Of a stretch of 64,000 nt of DNA, positions 59,107 through 64,000 are shown piece by piece (positions within the stretch are counted from its first letter, which is position 1; each line of letters opens with the position of its first letter). The position numbers were made by a program, and so were the translations under genes. Location of the stretch: contig NC_030385.2 in assembly GCF_001625215.2 (NCBI RefSeq), positions 9,665,135-9,729,134 of the forward strand, read 5' to 3'. Source of the DNA: Daucus carota subsp. sativus (taxonomy: Eukaryota; Streptophyta; Magnoliopsida; Apiales; Apiaceae). The notes under the pieces were generated by a model. That model did not search any database, had not been told where the DNA came from, and was given only the letters and a program-made list of their open reading frames with translations.

Positions 59107-59568
59107 GGTGGTGCTTTCTTTCGTTCTCCTATATTTTATTTACCTACATTTCACGTTCCACTGCAAACTATCTTAACGTCCAACTATTTGCAGGGGTACT
59201 GAAGCAAAACTATGCTATCACATACATTACCCGAAAATATATGATGATAATTTACTTGGAGGTCATGTTTCAACCTATCATTTTCTGGCCGTTGGATGAA
59301 TATACAGTCCCCAGGATTATAACAAACGTCGAGCACTTTTTAATTTTTGGACGAGGTCTCGTGACGAGATCATTTACTCGTCCGGCAATTGAAAAGCGTA
59401 TACATATTAAATTTTTGTTATAATCCTGACTATTTCCAACGGTCAAAAAATGATAGGACAGTTACAAGGTCTCTGGCATGCGACCGCCGGGGACGAGGAC
59501 TCGAAGCTTATATATGATCCGGAGCTTATATTATGATACTATGGTTTCAACCCTGTTGTGTTTCACAG

Positions 59569-59656
59569 GCCCGAATCTCTTGGGATTGTTGTTGCTGCTG
59601 TTTTCTTGGTAGTAGCTATCTTATTTCAGTATTTCAACTTCACTTCAGAATATAAT
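59569..59656 (+). pseudogene. GPT/ALG7 exon 2
   Basis: After a TTTCACAG acceptor, PESLGIVVAAVFLVVAILFQYFNFTSEYN is readable (split here as PESLGIVVAAVFLVVAIL and FQYFNFTSEYN), the third membrane segment region of GPT, and a GTGAGT donor follows at 59657. Plant GPT proteins have a few more residues between FNFT and EYN, so a small deletion is likely. The following exons (active-site region) are not found in the window. Confidence 0.75.
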
Positions 59657-60187
59657 GTGAGTTCTAGTTTTAGAAGTTCTTTTGTTTGCTGCTGTCTTTC
59701 TTGCTTCTATTTTATACACTTGTCCTAAAAAGTTGAATTTCTTTAAAACAAATTTATGAGAATCACTAAAGTCATATTTGTCTCTAAAAATATCGTAGTG
59801 AGACACTAATTATCATTGTCATCCAGAATTATAATTGTGATTTCATATACATATGGGTGGAAGTCTGGGCTTGTCTAGTAATTAACATATACAAGGACAC
59901 TCAAGAAAACAGAGAACATGACAAATAATACTCACATAATACTAACGAAAGAATGGATCGACGCATACTATAGCCTATTGGAGCCATTGATAGCAACCCA
60001 CAATATCAGTATCCATAACCTTTTATCCTAAGCTAGCCGGTTACGAATAGCAAATGGAGTGCAGTAATAGAAACAATAATAAGAACATGATATTACTAAA
60101 ATTCACTACGGTTAAAAAAATATGAAAAGATCTATACAATAATTATACAAATGTCTAAATTAACAAGGAGGAAAAATTGATATACGA
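59657..60187. other. GPT intron remnant and spacer
   Basis: AT-rich, no further GPT exon and no other gene seen. Confidence 0.4.
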
Positions 60188-60196
60188 TATTATAAA

Positions 60197-61746
60197 GAGT
60201 AAAATGCAAACCGTGTACCTCTAGTTTCACGATTGTGCACTTTGTGTACCTGTTATTTCATATCTAGCAATTGCAAAGTGTGTACTTCCGTTAGATTGAA
60301 GTTAACACCGTTAGTATGCGGCAGCACAGACATTTCCAGCAGCAGTCTTGTTCTTTATTACTCCTCGCACTTCTCTACTGCATCAAGTCTTTGGACTCAA
60401 ATCATGCAACAACTAGAGGAAGGTAATGATTTGTTGCGAGCTCCAAAATTTATAATATATTTATATATTTATGTAAAATAAAATGGTTTTTTTAAGTTTT
60501 TAAATAAAATTATTATTTTTTCAGAAGAATAAAAAATTTTATTTAATAAACATACGAATAAATTTACAACATACTTTATCTATTAATTTCTCGTAAAATT
60601 CATTTTGAATATGCTAGTTATAAGATATTAACATAGATAATTTATAAGTGTAGTATTTAGTACTCATTTCTTTGATTATATCACGATTTATATATAATTT
60701 TTTCATTATACTTATATTTATAAATATAAAGATTAAAAAAACATTATTTAATATTACTAAATTCTAAATTAAAATTGTTGATAGAAAATTTAAACATAAA
60801 TTTAAATATTTATAATATGTAATGTTTAATTAGAAATATGTTTGATAATATAATTAATATGTTCATAACCTAATTTTTTCTAACCAAACTATTATTATGA
60901 ATTTAAAGTATGAATATTTTTTGAATAATATGCCCGTGTTACTCAAAAAAGTAATATTTATAACTTGTATATAAACATTTAATTTATATTTTGAAGTACA
61001 AATTTTGTATATATTTAAATAATTATATATATATAATTTTCTGTGAACAAGGAGCTTCAAAGTAAAAAAAATCAGCTCTGTGAATAAGATCAGGGAATTG
61101 TCATGAAGAAAATGGTGATCTTACGGACAGTGAAAAGGAATATGATATGCTCCTGAAGGTAGTAGAATTCTCTGAACAAAATGGACATAGAAAGGAAGAG
61201 AATACCAATTTAGAGCTGCCCCATGTTCCGGAGCTTGTAAAAAATATACATCCATTATTTTTTATTATTTGACGCTTTGACTTTTGACACACACTTTTAA
61301 GTATTTTGATAGGGTAGTTAAGATATTATTTTTGATTGATTTTTCTTGTGAATTAAAATTTTGATTATATATTTTTATTTAGAAAAAAAATATAAAAAAT
61401 AATATTTTTAAGACGAAAGTAATGTCTTGTAATGTCTTCTGTCCAAGCAGTTCGGACAACCAGCAGCGGCATTCACAGTATTCAGACACGGCAACAAGAA
61501 AAAACAAAGCTTTGCTGCAATGTTGTGTGCATGTAACACAAACAGAATAGCCATTGCCCCGCCTTTCAACTGCTGCCAAATTTCATTGTTGCCCCTCCTT
61601 TTTAACGGTGTTAATCTTCAAACTAACGGAAGTACACACTTTGCAAGAATCTACGAACTTGAGGTACACACATTGCTAGATATGAAAACTGAAGTACACA
61701 AAGTGCACTAAGCTGAAACTACAGGTACACAGTGTGCAATTTACTC
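60197..61746. mobile_element. MULE with ~130-bp TIRs and a captured coding fragment
   Basis: Ends GAGTAAAATGCAAACCGTGTACC and the complement of GAGTAAATTGCACACTGTGTAC continue with GTGCACTTTGTGTAC, CATATCTAGCAAT and GCAAAGTGTGTACTTCCGTTAG in both arms. A perfect 9-bp duplication TATTATAAA flanks it (60188-60196, 61747-61755). The interior is AT-rich except for a coding-looking fragment near 61080-61250. No transposase. Confidence 0.9.
61080..61250 (+). pseudogene. Captured exon-like fragment inside the MULE
   Basis: About 50 codons read without stop: GNCHEENGDLTDSEKEYDML (split here) and LKVVEFSEQNGHRKEENTN, then LELPHVPELVKN. The charged, well-balanced composition contrasts with the AT-rich flanks. 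The parent gene is not recognised and there is no start codon, so a captured exon is more likely than a gene. Confidence 0.5.
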
Positions 61747-61755
61747 TATTATAAA

Positions 61756-62038
61756 CTGGTGCATAACAAGATAAGAATATCTCGATGCAATCCGACAAGC
61801 AGCTCAGCAGCCAGAGCTTGCAATTATAAAAACAGAAATAGCATATGCATCACTACAGATAACTCCCCATCACATGATGTACGTTCATTTCTGTAATTGA
61901 TTCCAATGCCGAAAAACCCGCTGATTATATCATATATTTCTATTCTGTGAATTAATTGTTACTGCATATTCCACTGCAGTTTGCTGTGCCAAAACAAAAC
62001 TCTGAATGCATGGAGCACTTCTTTCTCTAAACTACTAG
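61756..62038. other. Spacer, nothing recognised
   Basis: No gene or repeat that I can define. Confidence 0.35.
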
Positions 62039-62047
62039 AATCTTGTT

Positions 62048-62316
62048 GAGTAAACTTCAAAGTTGTGCCTAAAGTTTACATCGATTTTCATAATGTTGAC
62101 CAGATTCCCAAATTCTCATAAAAGTGGCCAAACTTTGTCTCCGTTTCTTAAAAATATGGCTTCCGTTAAATGTCACTAACGGAGTAACAGACAGAATGTG
62201 GCTCCCACACTTTTAAAAAGCGGAGCCAAAGTTTGGTCATTTTTTTGAGAATTTGAAACTCTCGCCAATTTTTTAAAAATCGGTGTAAATTTTGATCACA
62301 ACTCTAAAATTTACTC
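62048..62316. mobile_element. Small MULE-type MITE, 269 bp
   Basis: GAGTAAACTTCAAAGTTGTG and its imperfect complement (CACAACTCTAAAATTTACTC) are the ends; CCAAACTTTG/CAAAGTTTGG pair inside. Flanks AATCTTGTT and AATCTTGCT agree at 8 of 9. Confidence 0.7.
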
Positions 62317-62325
62317 AATCTTGCT

Positions 62326-62805
62326 TTATGTGCGGGGAAGCAAATTAATATATGGTCTAATAATAATAATTTCTGAAGTGAGTCATAACACCAGGAACAA
62401 TACCTGAAGACTAAAATTATATGTTGAACTATTTTTAGTATTGTTTGATATAAAATATCAAACAATATCTATTTTTGACTAAAATTATAACTTAAAAAAT
62501 TTATAAGTTTGATTTTTTCAACATATCTATTTTTAGTATTGTTTGATATAACATATTTCCTGTATATTCTATTTAGAGTTAGAATTGATTTGTATTTTAA
62601 AATTTCTTTAAAGTATAATTTCACAGTTTCTTTTTATTTTTTTACTTTTAAATAAAATTTAATATTTAAAATATTTTTTTAGAACAAAATATTAAAAATA
62701 ATTTATAAAATTATATTTTATATAGCCTAAAATACGTGCAAAGTACTAAGAAAAAAGTATAAAAAAATGGGTAAGAGAAAATGAGTATTTCTGGTTCCGT
62801 CCCTG
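62326..62805. other. AT-rich spacer with a truncated Stowaway end
   Basis: About 62720-62775 resembles the inner arm of a Stowaway element (CGTGCAAAGTACTAAG, then ATGGGTAAGAG). No gene. It abuts the BBE-like pseudogene. Confidence 0.4.
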
Positions 62806-63200
62806 GCTGGCGCCACACTAGGTGAAGTTTACTACTGGATTTACAGAGCCTGCTGGTGTCTGGTTCTGGTCTACTGTTGGTGCTACTGGACTTATATGTG
62901 GTGGCGGATATGGTGTGCTGCGTCGTAAATACGGTTTCCCTGCTGGTGTCTGGTCTACTGTTGCTTGACTTGTATGTTATATGCTGGTGTCTGGACAATG
63001 TCCTGAACGTTTGGATAGTCGATGTTTATGGAAATATTCTTGACAGAGAATCAATGGGTGAAGATCTTTTTTGGGCTTTAAGAGGTGGCAGCTGTTCTAG
63101 CTTCGGTGTTGTTTTGTCTTGGGAGCTGAATCTAGTTGAAGTTCCGGAAACAGTTGCGATTTTCAATATCTCTCGAACACTAGAACAGAACGCTACGCAA
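62806..63200 (+). pseudogene. Scrambled BBE-like gene fragment, copy 4
   Basis: Matches copy 3 from the codons for GATLGEVYYWIYRA to LEQNATQ (copy 3 about 30885-31250), with the C-terminal two thirds of the protein and the signal peptide absent. The TGGTGTCTGGT word occurs three times (at about 62851, 62944 and 62982), so short pieces of the FAD domain are out of order before the sequence becomes collinear again at about 62995. The tail is almost identical in DNA to copy 3 (VPETVAIFNISRTLEQNATQ), pointing to a recent origin from it. It ends abruptly at 63200 where another element starts. It cannot make an enzyme. Confidence 0.9.
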
Positions 63201-64000
63201 AGGGAAAATAAATTCAACCGTCCTTGAACTTTACCGGTTTTATGATCTACGTCCTTGAACTATAAAAAAAATAAATACGATCCTTGAACTTTTTAATATT
63301 TCTGATTCGGGTCCTTCTGTCTAAATAAAGTTAACAGACGTTAACTTTTGCTTAGGTGGCAGCTGATAAAATTAAAAGAAAAATGCTGGATGCTATATGG
63401 ATATTATGTGGCACTTTAATAAAAAATTGTATTGGATGTTATTGCACTTTAATAAAATTTTATTTTCATTAATTGATTTTTTTACTCTAATATCTTTCTA
63501 TAACACAATGTAAAATTGAAACAAAAACAAAGATAAGATTGAAATAGAGTACTTGAACATTAAGTGATAGTGTACTGATATTACATTGGAATAAATAGCT
63601 TAAAAATAAAACAAATACTAAGTAGCAAAAATATTCCAAAATACTCATAATTTTAATACCAGACATCTTAAATTCTTGTAAAAGTAGTCCACATTTTGTA
63701 CTCTAAACCTCCAAAGTTCACATTCACCGTTTTTTTCCTCCAGTAGGTTGGCTTGAGCTATGAACTCTTTTTGTAGTTGCAGGAGCTGAAGTCGATCCTA
63801 CTGGTTGTGAACTAGTTACTCTGATTGTTTCGGTTGTTGTTGAGAAGTAAGTATGACCATCCTTGTTACATTTGTAAACCCCTACACCTGGTGGAGGTAG
63901 TGGAAGTGGCTGAGGCAGCACATGAACATTGGCTGCCTTAGGTGGTCTTCCCCGTTTTCTTTTTGGTTGTTCAACTTGGTCTGCAACGTCAGGCTTCTTT
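63201..64000 (-). mobile_element. MULE edge, continues beyond the window
   Basis: From 63201, GGGAAAATAAATTCAACCGTC and two more CCTTGAACT repeats look like a transposon terminus. The sequence then runs to the window end with a - strand gene for an AT-hook protein. The other terminus is outside the window, so the assignment rests on the sharp break in the BBE-like copy and on the gene content. Confidence 0.5.
63724..64000 (-). CDS. C-terminal end of a probable MULE transposase (partial)
   Basis: The - strand frame is open from the window edge to a stop at 63724. It reads KRKRGRPPKAANVHV, then PLPLPPPGVGVYKCNKDGH, then a Ser/Thr-rich tail ending TGGKKR. The RGRPPK AT-hook and low-complexity tail are typical of the C termini of plant MuDR-like transposases, where the SWIM zinc finger would lie further upstream, outside the window. 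An AT-hook nuclear protein unrelated to transposons is the alternative. Confidence 0.45.
   Translation of the reverse strand, partial: KKPDVADQVEQPKRKRGRPPKAANVHVLPQPLPLPPPGVGVYKCNKDGHTYFSTTTETIRVTSSQPVGSTSAPATTKRVHSSSQPTGGKKR

Overview
This is nuclear DNA from a flowering plant, probably a eudicot. It has AT-rich spacers, intronless secreted berberine-bridge-enzyme-like (BBE-like) flavoenzyme genes, an F-box gene, plant-type LTR retrotransposons with the dual RNase H of the Tat clade, CACTA, hAT, Mutator-like and Helitron remnants, and many small inverted-repeat elements ending in CTCCCTCCGT. I cannot name the species. Nothing bacterial or organellar is visible.

Layout. 0-20 kb is a graveyard of mobile DNA: two Mutator-like (MULE) non-autonomous elements with 9-bp target duplications, a LINE-derived retroposon with a 19-bp duplication, three Stowaway-type elements, a broken hAT transposase gene, a Helitron 3' end, and a CACTA element whose TNP2 gene has a hAT-type element nested in it. 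20-32 kb is the functional core: three intact BBE-like genes on the + strand (540, 546 and 548 codons), each with a signal peptide and its own TATA box. A 781-bp inverted-repeat element lies just upstream of the first TATA box, and a 698-bp MULE lies just upstream of the third promoter. 32-46 kb holds a solo LTR with a perfect 5-bp duplication, an F-box gene on the - strand (416 codons), and a chain of inverted-repeat elements separated by (TA)n tracts. 46-59 kb is a complete but mutated 12.45-kb Tat-type Ty3/gypsy retrotransposon. It has 999-bp LTRs, a GCTGG target duplication and an extra antisense gene, and it sits inside exon 1 of a partial copy of the dolichyl-phosphate GlcNAc-1-phosphate transferase gene (GPT/ALG7). 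60-64 kb has a MULE carrying a coding fragment, a small MULE-type element, a scrambled fourth BBE-like copy, and the edge of a probably autonomous MULE.

How it fits together. The BBE-like genes form a tandem family of at least four copies. The three intact ones keep the histidine that binds FAD but have tryptophan where classical BBE enzymes have the second, cysteine FAD link, so they look like a distinct mono-covalent subgroup. Copies 2 and 3 are very similar through the FAD domain and in their promoters; copy 4 derives from a copy-3-like gene and is dead. The rest of the window is mostly transposable elements that have cut, separated or re-edged these genes.
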